Of a stretch of 6,402 bases of DNA, positions 1 through 5,658 are shown piece by piece. Every line of letters begins with the position of its first letter. The first letter of the stretch is position 1. Origin of the DNA: Propionibacteriaceae bacterium (GTDB taxonomy: Bacteria > Actinomycetota > Actinomycetes > Propionibacteriales > Propionibacteriaceae); assembly GCA_003451975.1 (NCBI GenBank), contig DMIX01000223.1:1-6402 (forward strand), written 5' to 3'. The notes beneath the pieces are model-generated. The model did no database searches. It saw nothing but the letters and a program-made list of their open reading frames with translations, and had not been told where the DNA came from. The position numbers were made by a program, and so were the translations under genes.

Positions 1-512
1 CAGTACCACGGTGAAGCGTGGCCGGGCCAGAAGGGGAACCGGTCCACCACTTTCACGACCTCGAGCACGGTCGCGGCAACAATCACATCGTCATTCCAGT
101 AGGTCACGTAGACGAAGTACGTGCCCTCTTCCACATCCCCGACGTACGCACCGTCAACCAGCTCGCCGGGAACCAGGAAGCCGGCCGAGAACTTGCCGAA
201 CTCGTCCACCTTGCTGGAGGGGTCGGCCACGGCATACGTCTTCACGTCGACGCCTATCCGCTCGCCCACCTCGGCCTCTTCGAGGGCCAAGTACACCGTC
301 ACGAAGGGGAATCCGGCTCTGAGTGCGACGTCCGGGTAGTCTTTGGCGTAGCCGTCCCCCCGGACATCGACCTTGCCACCCTCTACAACCTCGTTCGGGA
401 ATGCCCGGACAGACCTCTCAGCCGCCAGTACCGCGGATGGCAAGACGGAGAGCACAAGAAGTGAGAGGACGACGCCCACTTGAAGGATTCGAACTGCTCT
501 GTGCTGTTTCAT
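1..512 (-). CDS. Exported beta-rich (Ig/IPT-like) protein, C-terminus off window
   Basis: The frame is open from an ATG at 512 to the left edge: 170 residues are visible and the stop is not reached. The start is fixed by AGGAGGT at 524-518, five bases upstream. Residues 1-30 form a signal peptide: basic MKQHRAVR, a hydrophobic core (VGVVLSLLVLSVLPS) and a cleavage site near VLA|A (after residue 30). No lipobox cysteine is present, so a secreted or cell-surface protein is likely, not a lipoprotein. The mature part alternates short beta strands with Gly/Pro turns: PNEVVEGGKVDVRGDGY, VTVYLAL, DEFGKFSAGFLVP and GTYFVYVTYW. This pattern is typical of Ig/IPT-like extracellular sandwich domains. I do not recognise a specific family, and no catalytic motif is visible. 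It is divergent from the hydrolase at 709. Confidence is high for the gene and the export signal, and low for the fold. Confidence 0.85.
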   Translation of the reverse strand, partial: MKQHRAVRILQVGVVLSLLVLSVLPSAVLAAERSVRAFPNEVVEGGKVDVRGDGYAKDYPDVALRAGFPFVTVYLALEEAEVGERIGVDVKTYAVADPSSKVDEFGKFSAGFLVPGELVDGAYVGDVEEGTYFVYVTYWNDDVIVAATVLEVVKVVDRFPFWPGHASPWY

Positions 513-563
513 CCCGCACCTCCTGCACCATCATGATACTCCACGTCCGCCTACGGAATGCAA
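458..563 (-). promoter_or_regulatory. Start region and weak promoter candidate of the exported protein
   Basis: On the minus strand AGGAGGT (524-518) is a near-perfect Shine-Dalgarno site for the ATG at 512. Further upstream a TATCAT (538-533) could be a -10, with TTGCAT (563-558) as a poor -35. The spacing between them is 19 bases, longer than usual. The ribosome site is solid; the promoter is only a candidate. Confidence 0.3.
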
Positions 564-581
564 ACGCAGGAATGGCCGCCG

Positions 582-590
582 TGCTACACT
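582..590 (+). promoter_or_regulatory. Possible extended -10 promoter for the hydrolase gene
   Basis: TGC followed by TACACT (585-590) resembles an extended -10 element (TGn-TATAAT). No convincing -35 lies 16-18 bases upstream, which an extended -10 can tolerate. Transcription from here would give a leader of roughly 110 bases that includes the hairpin at 640-659. Candidate only. Confidence 0.25.
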
Positions 591-639
591 GGGTGCCCGC
601 TAACAATCGTGCATTTCCAGCGGCTCTCCCGGTCGTCAA

Positions 640-659
640 GCCGGCGGGCGCGCGCCGGC
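640..659 (+). repeat. GC-rich inverted repeat in the hydrolase leader
   Basis: GCCGGCG (640-646) and CGCCGGC (653-659) are perfect 7-base arms around a 6-base loop. The hairpin lies 35 bases before the Shine-Dalgarno site of the hydrolase. No T-run follows it, so it is not a classical terminator. It may be a leader structure or may only reflect high GC content. Confidence 0.35.
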
Positions 660-708
660 GGCAGGAGACCAGTCGCGAGACCCGAACGAACGCAAGGAGC
701 ACTCCGGT

Positions 709-2010
709 ATGGCGCGTACCAGACGAACCACGAACACACGGCCCGGGCGACGGGCGAAGGCGACCGCGTCGACCCGGTCGGATGCACTCCCACCGGCCAC
801 CCGGATGACACGGGTGGCGATGCTCGTCTGGGCTGTCTCGCTGTCGTCGCTCGTTGCGGCCGCGGCAATCGTAGAGCGGCGACCCGTTATCGTACTCATT
901 GTGGTCGCGGTCTGCGTCGCGGCTTTCTGGCTCCTGACACGCACGGGGCGACCAGGCGCATGCGCCGCCATACCATGCGGCATCGTCGGCCTGACAGCCG
1001 GCATCGTCTTCGGCCCCGGCCACATTGCCTGGGCCGGAATGGGCTGGCGCGTGGTAGCCGGGCTGCTTCTGCTGGCAGCCGGAGTTGTGTTGCTGCTGAC
1101 CGGCATTCCGCGACTCGTCCCCGGACCAGCTCGCGGCCGGCGACTTGTCGCCAGGCTGTCGGTGGCCGTGGTGGCGGCTGTCGCGGTCTGGACCCTGACT
1201 CCGGCGGTCCTGGCGACGAACCCTCCCCACATCCCCTCCGGCGATGCGAAACCTGAGGCCTTCGGCCTCACGGCCCGCGAGGTGCAGTACGTCGCTGGCG
1301 ACGGAGTCCAGTTGGGAGCCTGGTACGTGCCGTCCTCGAACGGCGCAGCGGTGGTGCTGCGCCACGGCGCGGGCTCGACCAGTTCTGACGTGTTCGCGCA
1401 GGCGGCGGCGCTGGCGTATCACGGCTACGGCGTCCTGATCACCGATGCGCGCGGGCATGGGCTAAGCGATGGCCGCGGGATGGAGTTCGGCTGGTACGGC
1501 GATGTCGACATCGATGCCGCCGTGTCGTTTCTGGTAGACCAGCCGGACGTCGATTTCGGACGTATCGCGGTACTCGGTGTGTCGATGGGCGGTGAGGAGG
1601 CGGTCGGCGCAGCGGCACGCGACACGCGTATCGCTGCAGTGGTCGCCGAGGGCGCCACGGCTCGAACCGCTGGGGACAAAGCCTGGTTGGCGGACGTCTA
1701 CGGGTGGCGCGGTCACGTGCAACTCGTGTTCGAGCGCATCCAGTACTGGTTGGCCGACCAGTTGACCGCAGCTTCTTCACCTATCTCACTGGCGAACGCA
1801 GCGGCCGATGCCTCGCCGAGGCCCGTGCTTCTCATCACCGCCGGCGACGTGCCTGATGAAGGCCACGCGGCAGCCCACATCCAGCGCTCGTCGTCGGGAA
1901 ACGTGACTATCTGGGACGTACCGGGTGCCGGCCATATCAAGGGATTGTCAGTAGCGCCCGCTCTGTGGGAAGAGACGGTCGTCAACTTCCTCGACAACGC
2001 GCTGGAGTGA
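709..2010 (+). CDS. Membrane-anchored alpha/beta hydrolase
   Basis: A 433-residue protein with two parts. After a basic N-terminal tail (residues 1-35) come about four or five hydrophobic segments (roughly 34-53, 58-76, 113-131 and 148-168, with a weaker one near 86-110). They are followed by a soluble alpha/beta-hydrolase domain from about 187 to the end. The catalytic signs are an HGAG oxyanion-type motif (219-222), a DARGHG turn (246-251), the nucleophile elbow GVSMGG (Ser292), an acid candidate in ITAGDVPDEG (Asp380 or Asp383), and GAGH (His409). It should be a serine hydrolase tethered to the membrane; the substrate, and the side of the membrane on which the catalytic domain lies, cannot be told. 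The ATG at 709 is supported by AAGGAG (694-699), nine bases upstream. The next in-frame Met (residue 33) has no ribosome site. No operon partner is seen: the next gene has its own promoter. Confidence 0.9.
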   Translation: MARTRRTTNTRPGRRAKATASTRSDALPPATRMTRVAMLVWAVSLSSLVAAAAIVERRPVIVLIVVAVCVAAFWLLTRTGRPGACAAIPCGIVGLTAGIVFGPGHIAWAGMGWRVVAGLLLLAAGVVLLLTGIPRLVPGPARGRRLVARLSVAVVAAVAVWTLTPAVLATNPPHIPSGDAKPEAFGLTAREVQYVAGDGVQLGAWYVPSSNGAAVVLRHGAGSTSSDVFAQAAALAYHGYGVLITDARGHGLSDGRGMEFGWYGDVDIDAAVSFLVDQPDVDFGRIAVLGVSMGGEEAVGAAARDTRIAAVVAEGATARTAGDKAWLADVYGWRGHVQLVFERIQYWLADQLTAASSPISLANAAADASPRPVLLITAGDVPDEGHAAAHIQRSSSGNVTIWDVPGAGHIKGLSVAPALWEETVVNFLDNALE

Positions 2011-2064
2011 CGCGACACCATCCGCGGGGGACCGGTACCATCAGCACGTCCGAGCCGCGAAGAG

Positions 2065-2086
2065 TGTGGAATCTCCGCATTCCACA
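2065..2086. repeat. Perfect 8-base inverted repeat between hydrolase and XRE-PIN operon
   Basis: TGTGGAAT (2065-2072) and ATTCCACA (2079-2086) are perfect arms around CTCCGC. It lies 54 bases after the hydrolase stop and about 30 bases before the -35 of the next operon. As RNA it would form an 8-bp hairpin, but no clean T-run follows (only scattered T in the next 20 bases). It could be a weak hydrolase terminator or a protein-binding site upstream of the promoter. Confidence 0.45.
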
Positions 2087-2116
2087 AGTCTCCGGGGTAT
2101 TCTTCTCAAGGAACCA

Positions 2117-2146
2117 TTGAATTGTCAGTGCATTCTCCTCTATACT
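2117..2146 (+). promoter_or_regulatory. Sigma-70-type promoter of the XRE-ImmA/PIN operon
   Basis: TTGAAT (2117-2122) and TATACT (2141-2146) are separated by 18 bases. They match the housekeeping -35 and -10 at four and five of six positions respectively. The start of transcription would fall near 2153, giving a leader of about 33 bases to the ATG at 2186. A second TTGTCA at 2122-2127 is only 13 bases from the -10 and is less likely to be the -35. Confidence 0.6.
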
Positions 2147-2151
2147 GAGGA
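2136..2151. promoter_or_regulatory. Candidate autoregulatory operator over the -10
   Basis: TCCTC (2136-2140) and GAGGA (2147-2151) are inverted arms that exactly flank the TATACT -10 hexamer. A dimeric XRE-type repressor bound here would block RNA polymerase, as expected for autoregulation of a toxin-antitoxin operon. The arms are short, so this is a candidate and not a firm site. Confidence 0.4.
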
Positions 2152-2185
2152 TGAAGATGTCAAGGAAATCATGAGGAGGTAGCAC

Positions 2186-3322
2186 ATGGACGACCTCCGA
2201 ACGCGTCTGGGAAACCGCATCCGCTCAGCCCGTGCCGCTGTGGGACTCACGCAACAGCAGCTTTCCGAGGAAGCACGACTTCCCGCTCCGCAGGTTGTGT
2301 CGCAGATCGAGAAAGGGGAGCGCGAGGTCAAGGCGTGGGAACTGGTCAACATCGCCAGGGTGTTGCGCGTAGACATCGGAGACCTTCTGCGCGTCGAGGA
2401 ACCGGCCGCACGCCAGGCAGTGGCGTGGCGCGAGGAACCGGGGGAGAAACGAGCGGTCCTCGAAGCCGAATTCCTCCAGGCGTGCGAAAGATACGCACTA
2501 TTGGAGCGGCTCTGTGGAATGTGCGGTGAACTCGACCTGCCTTCATTGCATGGCAACGTCGAATACCTGAGATATGAAGATGCCGCGACCCTCGCGGACC
2601 ACACACGCGAGAAGCTCGACCTCGGCAGCCGTCCCGCGCATGCCCTCCAGGGTGTGCTGGAAGATCGCTACAGCGTAAAGGTGTGGCACCGCCGACTCGG
2701 TGCCGATGGTTCGGCTGCATGTTCGCGCGGCACTCTTGGCGCCGCAGTCCTTCTGAACTCCGACGAGGTACCGTGGCGACAGAACTTCAGCTTGGCCCAC
2801 GAGCTGTTCCATCTACTGACGTGGACGGACGCGAAGGAGGGAGTGTCCTCCGACACGAGCGCCACTCAGGACCGCACGGAGCAGTGCGCAAATGCGTTTG
2901 CGTCGGCGCTCCTCCTGCCCGCGGAATCCCTGCGCGCTACATGGACCCGCCGCACGCAGGGAGGCAGCATGCATGAGGCGGACATAGTGGAGATCGCCCG
3001 TGAGTACGACGTATCGACCGATGCACTGCTGTGGCGACTCCAGAACCTCGGCATCCTCTCACCTGACGCTGCGGAGCGATTGAGGAAGAACGAGGCGTTC
3101 CGCCGCATCGACCGCTCCTCCCGCCCCGCAACGTGGCCGCGACCGGCTGAACCTCCCGAGCGGTATGTCCGTCTGGCCTATACCGCTTACCAGAAGGGGG
3201 CACTCTCCCGCGCCCGGCTGGCCGAACTGCTGAATGTGAGCATAGCGGACCTCAACAATACGCTTCAGGAGTACGGGCTTGACGAGCGGCAGGACCTCGC
3301 AGCCGAACTGCGTACTGCTTGA
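2186..3322 (+). CDS. XRE HTH fused to ImmA/IrrE-type zinc peptidase (antitoxin-like)
   Basis: 378 residues. An XRE-family helix-turn-helix fills about residues 5-70 (LGNRIRSARAAVGLTQQQLS, then QVVSQIEKGEREV). A helical linker (about 85-140) leads to an ImmA/IrrE (DUF955, COG2856-like) domain. The zinc site is HELFH (205-209), with Glu232 in ExxANxFA as the likely third ligand; LLLP follows as usual. After the peptidase, residues 327-365 (LSRARLAELLNVSIADLNNT) look like a second small helix-turn-helix. ImmA/IrrE proteins cleave repressors to relieve repression. Here a DNA-binding domain is carried in the same chain, so self- or partner-directed cleavage is plausible but inferred. ATG 2186 has AGGAGG at 2174-2179. 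The PIN gene starts inside its last 44 bases. The role as antitoxin or regulator rests on this pairing. Confidence 0.88.
   Translation: MDDLRTRLGNRIRSARAAVGLTQQQLSEEARLPAPQVVSQIEKGEREVKAWELVNIARVLRVDIGDLLRVEEPAARQAVAWREEPGEKRAVLEAEFLQACERYALLERLCGMCGELDLPSLHGNVEYLRYEDAATLADHTREKLDLGSRPAHALQGVLEDRYSVKVWHRRLGADGSAACSRGTLGAAVLLNSDEVPWRQNFSLAHELFHLLTWTDAKEGVSSDTSATQDRTEQCANAFASALLLPAESLRATWTRRTQGGSMHEADIVEIAREYDVSTDALLWRLQNLGILSPDAAERLRKNEAFRRIDRSSRPATWPRPAEPPERYVRLAYTAYQKGALSRARLAELLNVSIADLNNTLQEYGLDERQDLAAELRTA
3267..3281 (+). promoter_or_regulatory. Shine-Dalgarno and TTG start of the PIN gene
   Basis: AGGAG (3267-3271) lies seven bases before TTG (3279-3281), inside the coding region of the upstream XRE-ImmA gene. 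This decides the start: the conserved PIN opening LLDANVV lies only 13 codons further on, and no ATG with a ribosome site lies between. A TTG start should keep expression of the toxin-like product low relative to its partner. Confidence 0.6.
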
Positions 3323-3845
3323 TGCGAACGTGGTCATTGCCGCATACGAGCTGGGTGTGTGGGATTGGCTCGTACGCGTCTTTCACGTGAGGGTGCCATC
3401 CATCGTGGTGCGCGGTGAGGCCCTGTACTACCACCCACTGCGTCAGCCAAAGAAGAAGGTGCCCATCAATCTCCCGGCACAAGTCCAATCGGGAACCGTC
3501 GAGGAACTCGTTGGGACGGTTGAGGACATCGCGCGGGTCCTGTCGGTATTTGACCGGTCCTTCGTGGGTGGTATCCACGCGGGAGAGGCGGAAGGGCTTG
3601 CGCTCGTCCTCGCCAGCGTCGCCGGGGATGCGCAGTTCTGCTCAGGCGACGCTCTCGCCATCCAGGCGCTGGCAATGCTGGGTCTCGCCGACAAAGCAGT
3701 GTCCTTCGAGTATTTGCTGGGCGGCAAGAAGACCGTGGTTCCGCTTGAGGCCCAGTGCACAGAGGACTACCTCCGCCGGAACCTTGCCATCGGCCAAGAG
3801 AGACGCATCACAGGCGCGGGCCTGCGGCGCGGGCAGCTGAGGTGA
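3279..3845 (+). CDS. PIN-domain ribonuclease-like protein (putative toxin)
   Basis: 188 residues with a PIN-fold pattern. The first acidic residue is Asp15 in VLLDANVVI, followed by a helix and VPSIVVRGEALY (Glu47). Glu103 and Glu105 lie in HAGEAEGLAL, and Asp124 in CSGDALAIQALA. These are the spaced acidic residues of metal-dependent PIN nucleases, and all appear intact. PIN toxins of VapC type cut RNA, commonly tRNA or rRNA; the target here is unknown. It starts at TTG and overlaps the XRE-ImmA gene by 44 bases, so the two are cotranscribed and probably translationally coupled. Unlike VapBC, the partner is not a small AbrB- or RHH-type protein but a 378-residue HTH-metallopeptidase. The tail after about 160 is basic (RRNLAIGQERR, GLRRGQLR). 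Function as a toxin is inferred from fold and context. Confidence 0.85.
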   Translation: MTSGRTSQPNCVLLDANVVIAAYELGVWDWLVRVFHVRVPSIVVRGEALYYHPLRQPKKKVPINLPAQVQSGTVEELVGTVEDIARVLSVFDRSFVGGIHAGEAEGLALVLASVAGDAQFCSGDALAIQALAMLGLADKAVSFEYLLGGKKTVVPLEAQCTEDYLRRNLAIGQERRITGAGLRRGQLR

Positions 3846-3962
3846 GGCCCGTTCGGCAAGAATACGGGGGCACCACACCCATTTCGCGAACCGCACCGTC
3901 ACACCACGTACGCGTCCCTCGCGAGGCCCGCGGCGAGGCTCAATGAGGTTCAAAGCTGCGCG

Positions 3963-3993
3963 GGGAAATGAGTATGGTGTCCCCACATTTCCC
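3963..3993. terminator. Candidate bidirectional terminator between convergent operons
   Basis: GGGAAATG (3963-3970) and CATTTCCC (3986-3993) are perfect 8-base arms around a 15-base loop. The loop can form a further 3-bp stem (TGG/CCA). It sits in the 168-base gap between the stops of the PIN gene (3845) and the minus-strand antitoxin gene (4014), where both transcripts must end. T-runs outside the stem are absent, so intrinsic termination may be weak. Confidence 0.4.
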
Positions 3994-4013
3994 ACGCCAC
4001 AAGTACGGCACGA

Positions 4014-5111
4014 TCAGGCCTCTGCGAACTCAACCGTCCGTTTCAGGTGATTGAGTGCCGAGTTGTACGGCAGGTGACGATCGTGCTGGAGCCGACCTAC
4101 TACGATACCGGCTGTGACGCCAATCTCGTCGGAGAATCGGCACACTGACAGCTCTGAAAAGCAATGCCTCACCACAAAGCGGCGATATGCGTCCGGTGGA
4201 ATCAAGAAATCGCAGGCAAACCGGTTCGCCTGTTCCTCGTCGACACAGGAGAAGCCTTCATCACCGCTATCCAGGTAAACGGCCTTCTTGCTATCGCGCA
4301 GAAGATGGCCGGCCTCATGGAAGAGGCTGAACCAGAAGTGGTCGTCGGTCTTGTGCCTCAGACTCAGCGCCATCATCGCCTTGGCCGGATTGAGCCACCG
4401 TGCAGCGCCGCTCACATGCGTGCCTCTCAGTTCAGGGACGAAGACCAGCGCCACGCCGGCCGTCGCGCACCGTTCACGAAGGGCAACGTCGCAACTCGCA
4501 AGAAGTCCACGACTAATGCTACGGGCGTCCCTCAAGCATGACATGAATGCTCTCTCGTCAAACGGGGCGCACTCAGTGTCCATCGCCTGCAGTTCGGCAA
4601 GCCGCAGCCAGCAAGCGGTCGCCTCGGGAGACGGATTGAACGCCGGAGACCTCCGGAAGGCAACCTGCAGACTGCCGTATTCTGCATGCCAGGCATCCAC
4701 ACTGCCAACGCCAAAGAACTCAAGAAGCTCGCTGGCCCGCTCCGATATGTCCCGGGTTGATTCAACCACACCCCGTCTCACCAACTCAGCGTAGGGGAAA
4801 CCGCGCGCCCATTCACCGTGCGCCACAAGCTGCTGAGCGGCGACCGTGCGCGCTTCCAGTAACCGGTAGCTCGCGTCGAGGCCCGTCCACAGTCGCGCCG
4901 ATACGCCGAGTACGCGCTCAAGTTGTATGGCCGTCTCCGGCGTCACCGGCGCCTTCCCGTTGACTATCTGACTCAGCGTCTTCGTGCTCATGCCGATACG
5001 GCGCGCCAGTTCCGTCTGCGACATGCCATAGGCCGCCAGCCGCTCGCCAAGGATTTCTCCCGGGTGCACCGCGTAGTCAGGTGCGTATTCGTATCTCTCG
5101 TTCGTTGCCAT
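4014..5111 (-). CDS. higA: HigA-type antitoxin fused to ImmA/IrrE-type zinc peptidase
   Basis: 365 residues. Residues 11-75 are a HigA-like HTH: HPGEILGERLAAYGMSQTEL, then LSQIVNGKAPVTPETAIQLE and LWTGLDA. The HPGE...LxxxGMSQ...NGK..ITPE..I pattern is diagnostic of this family. Plain HigA ends near residue 100; here a helical linker (about 100-215) leads to an ImmA/IrrE domain with HEAGH (265-269). Glu292 in ExxANxFA is the likely third zinc ligand, and DFLIP follows. It presumably neutralises the HigB protein encoded just upstream and represses the operon. The peptidase domain suggests signal-controlled removal of a repressor, which is inference. The ATG at 5111 overlaps the toxin stop by one base (TGATG). 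GGAGG lies ten bases upstream, inside the toxin gene, indicating coupled translation. The domain layout resembles the XRE-ImmA protein at 2186, but the two HTH domains belong to different subfamilies. Confidence 0.9.
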   Translation of the reverse strand: MATNERYEYAPDYAVHPGEILGERLAAYGMSQTELARRIGMSTKTLSQIVNGKAPVTPETAIQLERVLGVSARLWTGLDASYRLLEARTVAAQQLVAHGEWARGFPYAELVRRGVVESTRDISERASELLEFFGVGSVDAWHAEYGSLQVAFRRSPAFNPSPEATACWLRLAELQAMDTECAPFDERAFMSCLRDARSISRGLLASCDVALRERCATAGVALVFVPELRGTHVSGAARWLNPAKAMMALSLRHKTDDHFWFSLFHEAGHLLRDSKKAVYLDSGDEGFSCVDEEQANRFACDFLIPPDAYRRFVVRHCFSELSVCRFSDEIGVTAGIVVGRLQHDRHLPYNSALNHLKRTVEFAEA

Positions 5112-5410
5112 CAGTGGTAGTCCTCCACCTCGAGGATTTCGATTGCGGTGATTCTTGCGAGGTCGTAGCCACCGTCCGCCAACTTCGGTACGGGATCGCC
5201 GACCGGAACGAAGACGATGCGGTAGGGGTGCTTCACATCGACCGCGAACTGGCCCGCCCTATCGCCTTTCAACTCATGCCTTCTCTCCGGCGGGGTATTC
5301 GGAACCTCCGCCAGTGTCGGCACGGCATTCAAGACACTCATCCGTCGCATAATCAGCCGGGCATTGTCCGGTCCATACACCTGCACCAGCAACTTCTCGC
5401 TGTTGAACAC
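5111..5410 (-). CDS. higB: HigB/RelE-family toxin, start uncertain
   Basis: Read from GTG 5410, the protein has 99 residues. Its body matches HigB-type RelE/ParE-superfamily toxins: YGPDNARLIMRRMSVLNAVPTLAEVP, then ERRHELKGDRAGQFAVDVKHPYRIVF, and the end ITAIEILEVEDYH. Members of this superfamily act as ribosome-dependent mRNA interferases; the conserved HELKGDR, HPYR and DYH segments are all present. The order toxin then antitoxin, with a TGATG junction, is the normal higBA layout. The frame remains open upstream to a TAA at 5473-5471 and encodes HILFRTKKLAR (5443-5411) directly before the GTG. This resembles the usual first strand of such toxins, yet no ATG, GTG or TTG precedes it. True initiation is therefore at GTG 5410 (short form), at a non-standard codon such as ATC 5440 or CTG 5437, or has been lost. 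GTG 5410 has only a weak ribosome site. Confidence 0.85.
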   Translation of the reverse strand: MFNSEKLLVQVYGPDNARLIMRRMSVLNAVPTLAEVPNTPPERRHELKGDRAGQFAVDVKHPYRIVFVPVGDPVPKLADGGYDLARITAIEILEVEDYH

Positions 5411-5457
5411 GCGCGCCAGTTTCTTCGTGCGGAACAGGATGTGCGAGGTACAACCAG

Positions 5458-5486
5458 AGTATAGAACTATTTACGTAATACGTAAA
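5458..5486 (-). promoter_or_regulatory. Promoter of the higBA operon
   Basis: On the minus strand TTTACG (5486-5481) and TATACT (5463-5458) are separated by 17 bases, matching the housekeeping -35 and -10 at four and five of six positions. Transcription would start near 5451, about 41 bases before the GTG at 5410. The -35 and most of the spacer lie inside the palindrome at 5467-5489, so a bound repressor would shut this promoter. Confidence 0.65.
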
Positions 5487-5489
5487 TAG
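5467..5489. promoter_or_regulatory. Perfect 23-base palindrome, probable HigA operator
   Basis: CTATTTACGTA (5467-5477) and TACGTAAATAG (5479-5489) are perfect 11-base inverted arms around one central base (A5478). It is AT-rich in a GC-rich window and overlaps the -35 of the higBA promoter. HigA antitoxins bind palindromes with TACGTA-like half sites in their own promoters, so this is the expected autoregulatory operator. Confidence 0.7.
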
Positions 5490-5521
5490 ACTTCGGCTGC
5501 CAAGGGCAGATGTCTCGAAGT
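5490..5521. repeat. Nested imperfect inverted repeat upstream of higBA
   Basis: Outer arms ACTTCG (5490-5495) and CGAAGT (5516-5521) enclose inner arms CTGCC (5497-5501) and GGCAG (5505-5509). It abuts the 23-base palindrome. On the minus strand it lies about 140 bases after the ATPase stop, so it could help end that transcript, but no T-run follows. The remainder of the gap to 5658 shows no gene or site I can support. Confidence 0.25.
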
Positions 5522-5658
5522 GCACCTCGCTGTGTTCTGCCTCAAGAACGCTGGCCGCGTAGGAGGGTTCATGTGGCCTTCCCTCCGTCGCAGCGTCGTC
5601 AACGCAAGAATGACACAAGAAACCGATCCCCGCGTTTTCAGTCTGCGACCGTCACGCT

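Noticed and set aside
18..464. Plus-strand open frame of 148 codons
   Set aside because: It is antisense to the exported protein at 1-512, which has a signal peptide, a perfect ribosome site and beta-domain pattern. This frame has none of these, and its His/Gly-rich composition is that of a mirror frame.
418..1458. Long minus-strand open frame of 346 codons across the hydrolase region
   Set aside because: It is rich in Arg, Gly, His and Ser with no domain pattern, and it crosses both the divergent spacer and a convincing plus-strand hydrolase. It is a GC-driven antisense frame.
2139..2146. TCTATACT shared by both operon promoters (also 5465-5458 on the minus strand)
   Set aside because: The match is mainly the -10 consensus and does not extend into the flanks, so it is no evidence of a common operator.
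3917..3926. Palindrome CCTCGCGAGG plus a repeated GCGAGGC in the convergent gap
   Set aside because: It is short, has no loop suited to a terminator hairpin, and is easily expected by chance in GC-rich DNA. The 8-base repeat at 3963-3993 is the better candidate.
5274..5618. Minus-strand frame of 114 codons overlapping the HigB gene and its promoter
   Set aside because: It runs through the higBA promoter and palindrome in a different frame from the toxin and shows no recognisable motif.
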